The notes: a model not told the origin generated them from the letters alone. 64,000 nucleotides of DNA from Luteibacter pinisoli (GCF_006385595.1 NZ_CP041046.1:1798001-1862000); one strand, 5' to 3'; counted from the first letter of the stretch, positions 8,214 through 17,324 are shown. A program made the numbers and translations.

Positions 8214-8783
8214 TCACCCGGCAAACCCACCCTCGTCGAGAAACGCCTGTTCGTCTGCCGTCGTGTCGCGGCCCAGCGCGTGGTTGCGGTGGGGGAAACG
8301 GCCGAAGCGGCGGATGACGTCGCGGTGGATGCGGGCGAATTTCAGGTACGGATCGCCGAGCGGCTCGTTATGCGCAACGGCAAGATCCTGGTCGGCCAGG
8401 TTTTCCGCGTGCGAGAAGGGCAGGTAGCAGAACACGCGGATGTCGTCGCCGACGGCCTGGTCAAACCCGTTCGCCAGCATGTGCCGCGCGACGGATTGTC
8501 CCAGCGCATCGGTGGCAAACATGTGTGCGCAATCGCGGAACGCGTTGCGCGGGAACTGGTCGAGGAGGATCACCAGGGCCAGGCAGCCCTCGGGCGTCGC
8601 CATCCAGCCATCCAGGCGCCGACGCGAGGCGGCCATGTGGGCAGGCAGGAAACGCTGGCGAAACACGCGATCAAACGCGTCGTCCTTTTCGAACCAGCGG
8701 TCGGGCCCCGCATCACGCCAGAACGCCACGATGCTGGCGGGCGTTTCGTCGACGTGCGCATCGGCGAACGGATCAAGGCTCAC
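8214..8783 (-). CDS. DUF924 family protein
   Basis: Soluble all-helical protein of 189 residues with the DUF924 hallmarks: an early AFWRDAGPDRWFEKDDAFD segment, LVILLDQFPRNAFRD in the middle, and a C-terminal HRDVIRRFGRFPHRNHALGR. The family has a TPR-like fold and no settled function. It is the last of three closely packed minus-strand genes (UBP zinc finger, csaA, DUF924), separated from csaA by 10 bp, so co-transcription is likely. Confidence 0.92.
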   Translation of the reverse strand: MSLDPFADAHVDETPASIVAFWRDAGPDRWFEKDDAFDRVFRQRFLPAHMAASRRRLDGWMATPEGCLALVILLDQFPRNAFRDCAHMFATDALGQSVARHMLANGFDQAVGDDIRVFCYLPFSHAENLADQDLAVAHNEPLGDPYLKFARIHRDVIRRFGRFPHRNHALGRDTTADEQAFLDEGGFAG

Positions 8784-8793
8784 GATGCCGTCC

Positions 8794-9129
8794 TCATGCG
8801 AGCCGCGTGCCGTTGGGCACCGCGCGCTCGGTGGTGGCGATGACCACGCCCTCGTCGGTGTGGAAGCCCGTGAGCAGGAACTGCGAGCGAATTGGCCCGA
8901 TCTGCTTTTCCGGGAAGTTGATGACGGCGATGACCTGCTTGCCGAGCAATTCCTCCGGCTGGTAGACGCCAGCGACCTGGGCGCTGGTCTTGCGTTCGCC
9001 GTGCGGGCCGAAGTCCACCCAGATGAGGTAGGCGGGGCGCCGGGCTTCGGGGAAGACTTCGGCGCGGGTCACCGTGCCAGCCACCATCACCACTTTGGTG
9101 AAATCGTTCCAGTCGATCAGGTCAGTCAT
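8794..9129 (-). CDS. csaA: CsaA-type tRNA-binding/chaperone protein
   Basis: A 111-residue stand-alone tRNA-binding (OB-fold) domain. CsaA homologues are dimers that bind tRNA and have chaperone-like activity in protein export. Diagnostic segments are VMVAGTVTRAEVFPEARRPA near the N-terminus, VDFGPHGERKTSAQV, and the C-terminal VINFPEKQIGPIRSQFL. The length is normal. Its ATG overlaps the end of the UBP zinc-finger gene by 8 nt (ATGACTGA), implying coupled translation. Confidence 0.93.
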   Translation of the reverse strand: MTDLIDWNDFTKVVMVAGTVTRAEVFPEARRPAYLIWVDFGPHGERKTSAQVAGVYQPEELLGKQVIAVINFPEKQIGPIRSQFLLTGFHTDEGVVIATTERAVPNGTRLA

Positions 9130-9487
9130 CGTTGCGGGACATCAGGATGCGTTGCCAGTTGCGCGGAGGGACGCCCGCCGGGCCTGGCGTTGGCTGGCTG
9201 GTGGGATGGTGGGTCGGCGGGGCCAGCCGGGGGCCGTCGAACATCTCATCGTTGCGGTAATCATAGAACCAGTCCTCGCCGGGCTCGAAGGTCTGGATCA
9301 CCGGATGGCTCTCGGCGTGGGCATGTCTGGAGGCGTGGCGGTTGAGCGAATCATCGCAGCAGCCGACGTGGCCGCACTGCGCGCACCGGCGCAGGTGCAG
9401 CCACCAGCTACCCGTGGCGAGGCATTCCACGCAGCCGTCGCCGCTGGGCGGGACGTGGACATCGATACCGGTTCGTTCGTGGCTCAT
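9122..9487 (-). CDS. UBP-type zinc-finger protein
   Basis: A 121-residue protein built on a ZnF-UBP domain, best known in eukaryotic ubiquitin proteases but also found as a small stand-alone bacterial protein. Zinc ligands are visible as CVEC, CAQCGHVGCC and the His-rich SLNRHASRHAHAESHP, followed by WFYDY, a typical end of the domain. The role in bacteria is unknown. GGAGACC lies just before the ATG. The gene overlaps csaA by 8 nt. Confidence 0.88.
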   Translation of the reverse strand: MSHERTGIDVHVPPSGDGCVECLATGSWWLHLRRCAQCGHVGCCDDSLNRHASRHAHAESHPVIQTFEPGEDWFYDYRNDEMFDGPRLAPPTHHPTSQPTPGPAGVPPRNWQRILMSRNDD

Positions 9488-9532
9488 GGCGGTCTCCGGG
9501 GCGTCTGCCCGGATGCTACCCGAGGTAAACCG

Positions 9533-9820
9533 TCAGAGCAGCCTTCCGGCGCGATGCAGGGCAACCAGCTGCATACGATCGACGGATGATGCAAGGCTGC
9601 GCAGCGCGACGTGCAACTCATGGCTGTCGGGCCGCCCGGTCTGCAGCAGGTTCTCAATCCGCTCCGCGGCATCGGCCACGGGCAGGTGCTCGTGCAGCGT
9701 GGCGTGGCGGGCGACGTGGCCCGCCCGGAAGTGGGCTTCGTCGTAATCCCGGTGCAGCAGCGCCTGGAGAAGCCCGAGGGCCTCCAGCGATATCTCCTGG
9801 GCTGCCATGACATTGCGCAT
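9533..9820 (-). CDS. Small helical hypothetical protein
   Basis: Not recognised. The 95-residue sequence is Leu/Ala/His-rich and predicted wholly helical, with no signal or membrane segment. The start could be the ATG at 9820 (GAGATGGGG upstream) or an internal ATG at MAAQEISLEAL. It precedes the UBP-csaA-DUF924 cluster on the same strand with a 45-bp gap. Coding status is supported by position and lack of a better frame, not by a known family. Confidence 0.5.
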   Translation of the reverse strand: MRNVMAAQEISLEALGLLQALLHRDYDEAHFRAGHVARHATLHEHLPVADAAERIENLLQTGRPDSHELHVALRSLASSVDRMQLVALHRAGRLL

Positions 9821-9960
9821 CGCCCCATCTCACCCGCCCGGCGCGAAAGCCGCAATCTAACCATCGGCCTACGTAAACCCACGGGACGTGACGCAATCAG
9901 GGTGATGCCGGCGCGTTCCGTGGCTATGCTGGGATCACACCAGGCCCACGAAGGAACGCC

Positions 9961-10320
9961 ATGACCCTGCTTGCGACCGTGCTTACCGCCATCGTCATCC
10001 TGATCCACGTATACATCGTGGTCCTCGAAATGCTGCTCTGGCGCTCGCGCGGCCCCAAGGTGTTCGGCATCACGCCGGCGTTCGCCAACGACAGCGCCGC
10101 GCTGGCCTCGAACCAGGGCCTGTACAACGGTTTCCTCGTCGTGGCCCTGGTGCTTGGCCTGGTGCTACGTGAACCGTTCGCCACGGCCTTTGTGTTCTAC
10201 GGCCTCGGCTGCGTCGTCGTGGCGGGCCTGTGGGGCGCGCTGACCGCGAGCCGCCGGATCCTTTACGTGCAGGCCCTGCCAGCCGCACTGGCCCTCGCCG
10301 CGCAGTGGATGGCCCGCTAG
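9961..10320 (+). CDS. DUF1304 family membrane protein
   Basis: A 119-residue inner-membrane protein with four predicted helices. Family features include the early IHVYIVVLEMLLW, the loop FGITPAFANDSAALASNQGLYNGFLV, and the closing helix pair. Function of DUF1304 is not established. The start is well supported by AAGGAACGCC directly before the ATG. It is followed 19 bp later by the patatin-like gene on the same strand. Confidence 0.93.
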   Translation: MTLLATVLTAIVILIHVYIVVLEMLLWRSRGPKVFGITPAFANDSAALASNQGLYNGFLVVALVLGLVLREPFATAFVFYGLGCVVVAGLWGALTASRRILYVQALPAALALAAQWMAR

Positions 10321-10339
10321 GGCGCGCCAGGACACGCTG

Positions 10340-12049
10340 ATGCCTGCGACCGAGCTGCCCCTCTCCCGGCCCAGGGAATCCCCGCCGTGCCGTGCGGGGA
10401 CGTTTGAGCTGGGCCTCACGCTGGCCGGCGCCGTCTCAGGCGGCGCGTACGCCGCCGGCGTCCTCGATTTCTTCTACGAGGCCCTCGAGCACTGGTATGA
10501 CGCCAGGGCCAAGGGCCACGCGGTTCCCACCCACGACATCCTGCTGCGCGTGATCTCCGGGGCGTCGGCAGGCAGCCTCAACGGTGTCCTCTCGGCCGTG
10601 GCGCTTCCGTATCGCTTCCCGCACGTGCATGCCGGGCCGCAGCCTGCCGGCATGACCGGCAACCCCTTCTACGACGCCTGGGTAAAACGGATCGACGCGC
10701 GCGAACTGCTCGGCAAGGCCGACCTGGCCGACCCCACGCAGCCCATCGCGTCGCTGCTGGATTCGACCAGCCTGGACGTCATCGCCAGGGACGTACTGGC
10801 CTACAGCCAGGCCCCCACGACGCGCCCTTACATCGCCAACCCGCTGAAGTGCGTGTTCACGGTGACCAACCTGCGCGGCGTGCCCTACATGGTCCTGTTC
10901 AAGGGCAATCCCGAGATCCCCGGGCACGGGATGATGGCCCACGCCGACTGGCTGCGCTTTGCCGTGGATACCGGCCACAACCCCTACGAGCGCGGCTGGG
11001 CCTACCCGGATGAACGCCGGGTGGCGGGGCCGAATCATCCCCAGCGCAAGGACTGGCAGGGGTTCATGGACGCGGCGCTGGCCTCGGCGGCTTTCCCCGC
11101 GGGCCTGCGCTATCGCGAAGTCGCACGGCCGTGGCGCGACTACGACCAGCGCGTGGTGATCGTGCCGGGCCAACAGGGCCAGGCCGAGCCGGTGGCGATT
11201 CCGCCAGCATGGGCCAATGGCGAGGACAGCCACGGCGAGTACCGTTTCGTGGCGGTGGACGGCGGGGCCATGGACAACGAGCCGTTCGAGCTCGCCCGTA
11301 CCGAACTCGCGGGCACTTTGGGGCGCAACCCGCGCGAGGGCGACAAGGTCAACCGCATCGTCATCATGCTGGATCCCTTTCCCGAGGCCGAGACGCCTGG
11401 CCCGTCGGAGGCGGCCAGTACCAACCTCATCGAGTCGATGGCGGCGCTGTTCGGCGCATGGAAGCAGCAGGCGCGATTCAAACCGGAGGAGGTGGCCCTG
11501 GCCCTGGACGCCACCGTGTACAGCCGCTTCATGATCGCGCCCAGCCGGCCTGCGACCTCGGCCGGCGCGCGCTGGATCGGTGGCCGTGCGCTGGCGGCCG
11601 GGGCGCTGGGCGGCTTCTCCGGGTTTCTCGCCGAGGCGTATCGCCATCACGATTTCCTGCTCGGGCGGCGTAACTGCCAGCGTTTCCTCGCCGAGCGGTT
11701 GCTGGTGCCGGCGAGCAACCCGATCTTTGCGGGCTGGGCATCGGATCCTGCGCTGGCAGGCTACCTGCGCACGGTCGATGGCGAGGTGTTCGCCCCGGTG
11801 ATTCCCCTGGTCGGGGGCTGTGAGGGCCTGCGCGAAGCGTTGCCTGCATGGCCGAAGGGCGCGTTCAAGGTGGAGACGCTCATGCCCCTCGTGGAAGGGC
11901 GGATGCAAGCCCTGTATCGCGCGGCCACGGCGAACATCGGGGCGCGCTTCGCCACCTGGCTCGCCTGGCATCTGTATGTCCGCCGCCTCTTGCTGCGTAT
12001 CGTGTCAGGCCGCCTGCGGCGCGCCCTGGCCTCCTTCGACCTTTTGTAA
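10340..12049 (+). CDS. Patatin-like phospholipase
   Basis: Predicted Ser-Asp dyad lipid acyl hydrolase of 569 residues. The patatin fold begins with an oxyanion glycine-rich segment (LTLAGAVSGGAYAAG), has the nucleophile elbow GASAG with Ser76, and the catalytic Asp in the VDGGAMDNEPFE segment (Asp307, codon at 11258-11260). About 200 C-terminal residues extend beyond the usual domain, as in the long bacterial 'patatin-like protein' group. No signal peptide is seen, so it is probably cytosolic or peripheral. The substrate is unknown. Confidence 0.9.
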   Translation: MPATELPLSRPRESPPCRAGTFELGLTLAGAVSGGAYAAGVLDFFYEALEHWYDARAKGHAVPTHDILLRVISGASAGSLNGVLSAVALPYRFPHVHAGPQPAGMTGNPFYDAWVKRIDARELLGKADLADPTQPIASLLDSTSLDVIARDVLAYSQAPTTRPYIANPLKCVFTVTNLRGVPYMVLFKGNPEIPGHGMMAHADWLRFAVDTGHNPYERGWAYPDERRVAGPNHPQRKDWQGFMDAALASAAFPAGLRYREVARPWRDYDQRVVIVPGQQGQAEPVAIPPAWANGEDSHGEYRFVAVDGGAMDNEPFELARTELAGTLGRNPREGDKVNRIVIMLDPFPEAETPGPSEAASTNLIESMAALFGAWKQQARFKPEEVALALDATVYSRFMIAPSRPATSAGARWIGGRALAAGALGGFSGFLAEAYRHHDFLLGRRNCQRFLAERLLVPASNPIFAGWASDPALAGYLRTVDGEVFAPVIPLVGGCEGLREALPAWPKGAFKVETLMPLVEGRMQALYRAATANIGARFATWLAWHLYVRRLLLRIVSGRLRRALASFDLL

Positions 12050-12117
12050 GAATTGACGAACGGTTGTCGAGGCGGGCACTGTCCGGGAGGCAGACCTGCA
12101 CTGAAGGAGAGTGATCC

Positions 12118-12639
12118 ATGCGGCGTGTAACTTCCCGTTGGTCGGCAGGCATCGCGGTGGTCTTACTCGCGAGCTGTGCCGGACATGCCACCCGTCCGCC
12201 GCAGGAACCCGCGGTAGACGTGGCAAAACAGACGCAGGAAGCGACGAGCGCGTACGCCGCCGGCGACATCCGCCACGCCGCCGACCTCTACCAGTCCGTC
12301 GTTGACGCCGAGCCAGGCAACGCGGATGTCTGGTTCCGGCTGGGCAATGCGCGCTTCCGGCTGCAACAGCCCGACGAGGCGGTGCTGGCCTACGGTCACG
12401 CGATCCAGCTTCGCCCGGGTTTCCCCCAGGCCCAATACAACCTGGGCGTCGTGCGGCTGAAGCAGGCCCAGGCCGCGATGATCGCCAGCGCGCAGGCCGG
12501 GCAGCCCGGCGACACGCTACGCCGCGACAGCGCGCGCATCGCGCAGCGCCTGACCCGCGTGGCCGATGACGTGGGCACGCGCGGCAAGGGGGACGGCGGG
12601 GCGCCGCCTTTCATCGTTGAGGAAAGTGGCGCGCCGTAG
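12118..12639 (+). CDS. TPR-repeat lipoprotein
   Basis: A 173-residue exported lipoprotein: a signal peptide ends in lipobox LLASC (Cys about 20), followed by two to three tetratricopeptide repeats (AYAAGDIRHAADLYQSVVDA, WFRLGNARFRLQQPDEAVLA, then QAQYNLGVVRLKQA). TPR proteins scaffold other proteins; no partner is evident nearby. A strong AAGGAGAG lies before the ATG. Confidence 0.85.
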   Translation: MRRVTSRWSAGIAVVLLASCAGHATRPPQEPAVDVAKQTQEATSAYAAGDIRHAADLYQSVVDAEPGNADVWFRLGNARFRLQQPDEAVLAYGHAIQLRPGFPQAQYNLGVVRLKQAQAAMIASAQAGQPGDTLRRDSARIAQRLTRVADDVGTRGKGDGGAPPFIVEESGAP

Positions 12640-12744
12640 GGTCCGAAAAACCTTGCCATCGGCCTGTTGGGGTATGGCTTGCATGCAAATTCGGTAGTAC
12701 GTTCAGGCCCGGGGAGTCCGATACGTTCCGATGCGAGTGTCGCT

Positions 12745-13116
12745 ATGAACACCAGCTCCGTTGCGCCGCGTGCGATCGTTTTTGAAGACCATTCCGGCCT
12801 GGCGTCCGCGCTGACCGACCTGCTGGAGGCGCGGCTGGGCTACGACGTGACGTGTGCGGGCTGTATCGAGGAAGCCTTGCGGCTGGCCCATGTGGAGCCG
12901 TGTGACATCGCCATCGTGGACCTGAACCTGCAGGGCATCCGGGCCTATCCCGCCCTGGACGAACTGAAGCGGCGCGGGATTCCCTACGTGCTGGCGACGG
13001 GCGCGATGCCCGTGGATATCCCCTGCCGGTACAAGGCGCCGACCGTGCACAAGCCGTACAGCGCACAGCAGCTGGAGCTGGCGATCAAGGAAGCCAGCAG
13101 CGCGCGGGTCTGTTAG
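12745..13116 (+). CDS. Single-domain response regulator
   Basis: A stand-alone CheY-like receiver of 123 residues with no output domain. Phosphorylation-site residues are present: acidic pair E14-D15, phosphoacceptor D59 (AIVDLNLQG), T85 (LATG) and K103 (HKPY). No kinase gene is adjacent. The ATG at 12745 is preferred to an upstream start at 12667, whose 26 extra residues do not fit the fold. The stop overlaps that of the convergent HAD gene by 4 nt. Confidence 0.88.
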   Translation: MNTSSVAPRAIVFEDHSGLASALTDLLEARLGYDVTCAGCIEEALRLAHVEPCDIAIVDLNLQGIRAYPALDELKRRGIPYVLATGAMPVDIPCRYKAPTVHKPYSAQQLELAIKEASSARVC

Positions 13117-13796
13117 CCGGCTTGCGCGCCGCGCGCCTTGCGCAGCCACCCGTTCACCTCATCCAGGTTGCTCACCACGCTGGCGCAGATCCGCCGCAGC
13201 TCGGCCGAGGGCTGCTGGAGGTCGGGCACCATGATGGTCGGCATGCCTGCCGAGACGGCGGAACGGACACCCGCATGGGAATCCTCCAGCGCCAGGCAGC
13301 AATGGGCCGGCTTGTTGAGGATGCGCATCGCGCGCAGGTACGGGTCGGGGTAGGGCTTGCAGCGCTCGCAGTCGCCCGCCGCCACCAGGGCGTCGAAGCG
13401 GTCGCGCAGGCCGAAGGCTTCCAGGTGATGCATGGCCGTGCGATGCGGGGAGGACGTGGCGATGGCCCGGGGCATGGCGAACTCGTCGAGCGTGTCCAGC
13501 AGTGCCATGACCCCTGGTTTCAGCCGCAGGTCGGTCTCGAACATCGCGTGGTAGCGCTCCGAGGCGCCGGCCCACACCGCATCGAGGTCCACCTCATCGC
13601 CGACATGGTCACGCAGCAGCATGCGCGCCGCGTGGCCGTGCAAGCCAACCATCCGCTGGCAGAGCGCCAGCGGGATGTCGATGCCGACCTCGGCCGCAGC
13701 CGCGAGGAGGGCGTCTCGGTAGAGCGCTTCGGTATCGAACAGCACGCCGTCCAGGTCGAACACAATGGCCTGGGGTGTTGCGGGAAAACGCACCAT
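13113..13796 (-). CDS. HAD-superfamily phosphatase
   Basis: Haloacid-dehalogenase hydrolase (227 residues) of the phosphoglycolate phosphatase/beta-phosphoglucomutase subgroup. Motif I DLDGVLFDTEA (nucleophile D14, D16), motif II TSS, motif III lysine in CKPYPDPY and motif IV LEDSHAG are all present, with the helical cap between motifs I and II. The ATG at 13796 places motif I near the N-terminus; a start at 13916 would add 40 unrelated residues. The substrate cannot be told from sequence. Confidence 0.9.
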   Translation of the reverse strand: MVRFPATPQAIVFDLDGVLFDTEALYRDALLAAAAEVGIDIPLALCQRMVGLHGHAARMLLRDHVGDEVDLDAVWAGASERYHAMFETDLRLKPGVMALLDTLDEFAMPRAIATSSPHRTAMHHLEAFGLRDRFDALVAAGDCERCKPYPDPYLRAMRILNKPAHCCLALEDSHAGVRSAVSAGMPTIMVPDLQQPSAELRRICASVVSNLDEVNGWLRKARGAQAG

Positions 13797-13959
13797 GCCT
13801 GCCCCCGATGGCCGCCGTCGCGGCCAGAAATGCCCTGTTTCGGCTTGAACATAGCGCGAGGCGTGTGACAGCGCCATATTCCGGATGGGCGAATCCGGCA
13901 CTGAAAACGATTGCACTGCAAACGCGGGCCGTACACGCTACCGGCATGACCCCGATCCG

Positions 13960-15048
13960 ATGCATCACGCCATGAGAAAACGCCGGATGCTGGCCCGCAG
14001 CGTCGCGGGTGCCGTGGCGGGCCTCCTGCTGTTTGCCTCCGGGGCCTGGGGCGCGCTGGCGCTGAGCTACCAGCTGCCGGGGCCGCCGCCGGCCCGCTTC
14101 GGCGGCGCCATCGCCTGGTCGGTCGTTTACATGGCCCTGCTGGTGGCCACCTTCGGCTGGCGGGCCTGGTGGGCGCCGGTCAGCCTCGTGGTGATGCTCG
14201 GCCTGCTCATCGCCTGGTGGTCCACCATCCCGCCGCGCAATGACCGGGTATGGGCCGACGACGTGGCCCCCCTGATGTCCGGGGAGGTGCAGGGTAGCCA
14301 CGTGACGCTGCACAACGTGCGCAACTTCACCTGGCGTGCCGAAGACGATTACGACGCGCGCTGGGAAACCCGCGAGTACGACCTCGACCACCTGGTATCC
14401 GCCGACGCGGTGTTGTCGTACTGGTCGGGCGAAGCCATCGCCCACGCCATGCTGTCATTCGGCTTCGACGACGGCCGCCACGTGGTGTTCTCGATGGAGA
14501 TCCGCCGTGAAAAGGGCGAGGCCTTCTCCGAGGTCGGTGGCTTCTTCAAGCAGTTCGAACTTGTGCTCATCGCGGCCGACGAGCGCGACATCATCCGCGT
14601 GCGCACCAACGTGCGTGGCGAGGACGACTACCTGTTCCCGCTACGCATGCCACGCGACGCGATGCGCTCGCTGTTCGTCTCGTACGTCGACGCGGCCAAC
14701 CACCTGGTGGACCGTCCGCGCTTCTACAACACGGTGACCTCGAACTGCACGACCATCGTCTACCGCATGGCCCGTCGCATCGACAGCGGCCTGCCGATGG
14801 ACATCCGCTTGCTGCTCACGGGCTACCTGCCGGAGTACCTGATGGATAACGGTGCGCTGGATCGACGCATGCCGGTAGATGAGTGGCGACGGCTGGGGCG
14901 GATCACCGACCGGGCGCGCGCGAGCGGCCCAGCCGATGACTTTTCCGCGGTGATCCGTCAGGGCGTACCGCCGGCGGTTGTTCCGGAGGCGTCACCGTCG
15001 TCCGGCGATTCCACCTTGAAGCCCTTCGCTTCCAGCGCCGACAGGTAG
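13960..15048 (+). CDS. DUF4105 membrane-anchored periplasmic protein
   Basis: A protein of about 362 residues with an N-terminal membrane region (three hydrophobic helices within the first 90 residues) followed by a DUF4105 (Lnb N-terminal-like) domain. Features include FTWRAEDDYDARWETREYDL, the conserved HAMLSFGFDDGRHVVFSMEI and a Cys in VTSNCTTIVYRM, the likely NlpC-like active-site region. Related proteins are predicted periplasmic. The start may be ATG 13960 or 13972. Its last 91 nt overlap the convergent TraB/GumN gene. Confidence 0.85.
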   Translation: MHHAMRKRRMLARSVAGAVAGLLLFASGAWGALALSYQLPGPPPARFGGAIAWSVVYMALLVATFGWRAWWAPVSLVVMLGLLIAWWSTIPPRNDRVWADDVAPLMSGEVQGSHVTLHNVRNFTWRAEDDYDARWETREYDLDHLVSADAVLSYWSGEAIAHAMLSFGFDDGRHVVFSMEIRREKGEAFSEVGGFFKQFELVLIAADERDIIRVRTNVRGEDDYLFPLRMPRDAMRSLFVSYVDAANHLVDRPRFYNTVTSNCTTIVYRMARRIDSGLPMDIRLLLTGYLPEYLMDNGALDRRMPVDEWRRLGRITDRARASGPADDFSAVIRQGVPPAVVPEASPSSGDSTLKPFASSADR

Positions 15049-16031
15049 CCCTGCGCGCCGATCAGGTCGTCCAGCGGCACGATCGCCACGGTCTGCGCAT
15101 TGGCGTTCACTTCGGTATCCACCGCCGCGAGCCAGCGCGTGCGCACCTGGGCGGGCACGTCGGTGAGCCCGATGCGCTGGGCGAGGCCGCCTTCGGTCAC
15201 GGCATCCAGGCAGGTGGAGATCTGCTTGGCGCGGCGTTCGTCCTTCAGCGCGGTGACGTCGCCGGTGGCCCACGCATTGGCCCGCTCGCGCATCGCGGCC
15301 AGCTGCGGCTCGAGGTTATCCACGCTCTGCGTGAAGCAGGAGAGGTCGTCCAGGGTGGAGCGCTTGAACTCCTTCACCACGGCACGCGGGTCGTCCACCA
15401 TCAGGGTGTATTCCACCGGCACCTGCTTCACGTTGTGCTTCTTCGCCATCTCGACGACGGCATCGGTGATGTAACCGGACTTGCGCAAGCCCGATTTCTT
15501 CATCGCCTGTTTGTACAGCTCGATGGCGGCGAAGATCGGCCGGTAGCGTTCCACCTTCTTCTCATCACCGATGTAGCGCGCCTTCACCACCTGCCAGCGC
15601 GCGTACACGTCGGCCGGCACGGATTCTTCGAGCGTCTTGCCATCGGGTGAGTTGCGCACGCCGATCAGGGAGGGCAGCAGGGCCAGCCGGCCGAAGAAAC
15701 CGACGTTGGGCTTCACCTCCGTGTGGGGCGGGAGAATCAGCGAGCCGGCGTGGGCGATGGCATCGTCCACGTCGCCGGTCTTCCAGGTGATGTTGCCGGG
15801 AATGGGCGAGAGCGTGCCCAGGATCAACAGGACGTGGTCGCCACGGGTGGCGCGCCAGAGGCCGGGGCCAGGCTGCACGCCGCTGACCGTCACGGCTTCG
15901 AGCGTCGGCACGCTCGTGGCCGGGGCAGGGAGCGTCTGCGGCCGCGGCGGCGGTGCCTGGGCGGCGGCAGCGCCGGCCATCGCCAGGGTGAGAAGGGTAA
16001 CCAGCAGCGGAAGGCGGGGGTGTCGGCTCAT
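14958..16031 (-). CDS. TraB/GumN-family exported protein lacking the GxxH histidines
   Basis: A 357-residue protein with a signal peptide (about 1-25) and the TraB/GumN (Tiki-like) fold. Family members carry two GxxH motifs thought to bind metal for proteolysis. Here the first reads GTLS (72-75) and the second, near the C-terminus, reads AIVP (316-319), so both histidines are replaced. The usual end IGAQGYLSALEAKGFKVE is otherwise well kept, so fold assignment is firm while activity is doubtful. The 3' end overlaps the opposite DUF4105 gene by 91 nt. Confidence 0.85.
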   Translation of the reverse strand: MSRHPRLPLLVTLLTLAMAGAAAAQAPPPRPQTLPAPATSVPTLEAVTVSGVQPGPGLWRATRGDHVLLILGTLSPIPGNITWKTGDVDDAIAHAGSLILPPHTEVKPNVGFFGRLALLPSLIGVRNSPDGKTLEESVPADVYARWQVVKARYIGDEKKVERYRPIFAAIELYKQAMKKSGLRKSGYITDAVVEMAKKHNVKQVPVEYTLMVDDPRAVVKEFKRSTLDDLSCFTQSVDNLEPQLAAMRERANAWATGDVTALKDERRAKQISTCLDAVTEGGLAQRIGLTDVPAQVRTRWLAAVDTEVNANAQTVAIVPLDDLIGAQGYLSALEAKGFKVESPDDGDASGTTAGGTP

Positions 16032-16148
16032 GCGCGCAGTCTAACGGAGCCCATGGGGCCGGAAAGCGACAGCCTCACTCGCCACTCGCCTCGCATTCAC
16101 GTGGTTCGCGGAATATCGAGGCCCTGTCCAGGTACGCGAGGAAGACGC

Positions 16149-16844
16149 ATGAAAATCGGCATCATCGGCGCAGGCAACATCGGTGGCACCCTGGCGCGGC
16201 GGTTTCGCGAGCTGGGGCACGATGTGAAGATCGCGAATTCTCGCGGTCCGCAGACCCTTGCCGAGGTGGCGAACCAGACAGGCGCGGTGCCCGTGGCCGT
16301 GGCCGACGCCGTCACCGACGTCGAACTGATCGTCGTGACGATTCCCCAGGCGCGGATTCCGTCACTCCCGGGGGATCTCTTCGCCGACGTACCGGACGAT
16401 GTCGTCGTGGTCGATACCGGCAACTACTATCCGCGCGAGCGCGACGGCCGCATCGGCTCCATCGAGGAAGGCGTGCCGGAAAGCCAGTGGGTGGCCCAGC
16501 AGCTGGACCGGCCGGTGATCAAGGCGTTCAACAACATTTACGCGAAGCGCCTGGGCGGCGCCGGCAAGCCGGGGACGGAGCGCGATCGGGTGGCCTTGCC
16601 CGTGGCAGGCGACGACCCCAACGCGAAGGCGACCGTGCTGAAACTCATCGGCGAACTCGGCTTCGATGGCGTGGATGCCGGGCCGCTCTCGGAATCGTGG
16701 CGGCAGCAGCCGGGTTCGCCCGTCTATACGGCCGACCGCGACCTGGAGGGCGTGCGCCAGGGGCTGCTGGATGCATCGCGCGAGCGGACCGACGCGTGGC
16801 GCGCCACGCCCGATAGCCCGGGCACTTACGACGCGCCTCGTTGA
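16149..16844 (+). CDS. NADPH-dependent F420-reductase-like dehydrogenase
   Basis: A Rossmann-fold protein of 231 residues starting MKIGIIGAGNIGGTLARRF, the dinucleotide motif GxGxxG, followed by IANSRGPQTL that suits NADP(H). The F420-reductase family signature region is visible in VIKAFNNIYAKRL. Proteobacteria of this type lack F420, so the true substrate is unknown. GAGGAAG sits 5 nt before the ATG at 16149; an upstream in-frame extension is antisense to the TraB/GumN gene and rejected. Confidence 0.87.
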   Translation: MKIGIIGAGNIGGTLARRFRELGHDVKIANSRGPQTLAEVANQTGAVPVAVADAVTDVELIVVTIPQARIPSLPGDLFADVPDDVVVVDTGNYYPRERDGRIGSIEEGVPESQWVAQQLDRPVIKAFNNIYAKRLGGAGKPGTERDRVALPVAGDDPNAKATVLKLIGELGFDGVDAGPLSESWRQQPGSPVYTADRDLEGVRQGLLDASRERTDAWRATPDSPGTYDAPR

Positions 16845-17003
16845 TCTCCCTGGCGCGTCGACGCGCCGTGAAGGTTTCGCCAACAGTCGTTCCGTTGTGG
16901 TGGCCGTTGCAGAAGGCTAAGCTTCCTCGCCTGACCGCAAGAACCCAGCCCCGTGGGCGCGCCGGCGGCAACAGTAAGAAAGTGCTGGAGCACTCACGTT
17001 TCC

Positions 17004-17261
17004 ATGGCCCTTGTGATCTACGATATCCCGTTCAATCCCGACCTGGCAGGCCTTTGGCATGTCCAGCTCAATGGCGTGCCCACGGAGAACTTCGAGACGC
17101 GCGTGGCGGCCATCGCATACGCGGTGCAGCAATCGAAGTTACTGGGGACGCAGGCGCAGGGTCCCGGCCAGCTGCAGGTGCTGGTGTCGGTCGAAGGCGC
17201 CGACGGCGTCTGGCGCGAATTCGAGTCCAACGCGAAGCGGCCGGTGCAAAGCCTGCAGTAG
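17004..17261 (+). CDS. Small hypothetical protein (85 aa)
   Basis: Not recognised. The 85-residue product has alternating strand-like and helical segments (WHVQLNGVPTENFETRVAAI, then LQVLVSVEGADGVWREFESN), suggesting a compact alpha/beta fold that may resemble DUF2188-type small proteins, though I cannot assign it. The ATG at 17004 has GGAG about 13 nt upstream. A second small gene follows. Confidence 0.6.
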   Translation: MALVIYDIPFNPDLAGLWHVQLNGVPTENFETRVAAIAYAVQQSKLLGTQAQGPGQLQVLVSVEGADGVWREFESNAKRPVQSLQ

Positions 17262-17324
17262 CGGATGCACATCGCGTTGATGTGCAATGCATACGATGGT
17301 GGCCTGAAGAGGACTCTGCCACCC

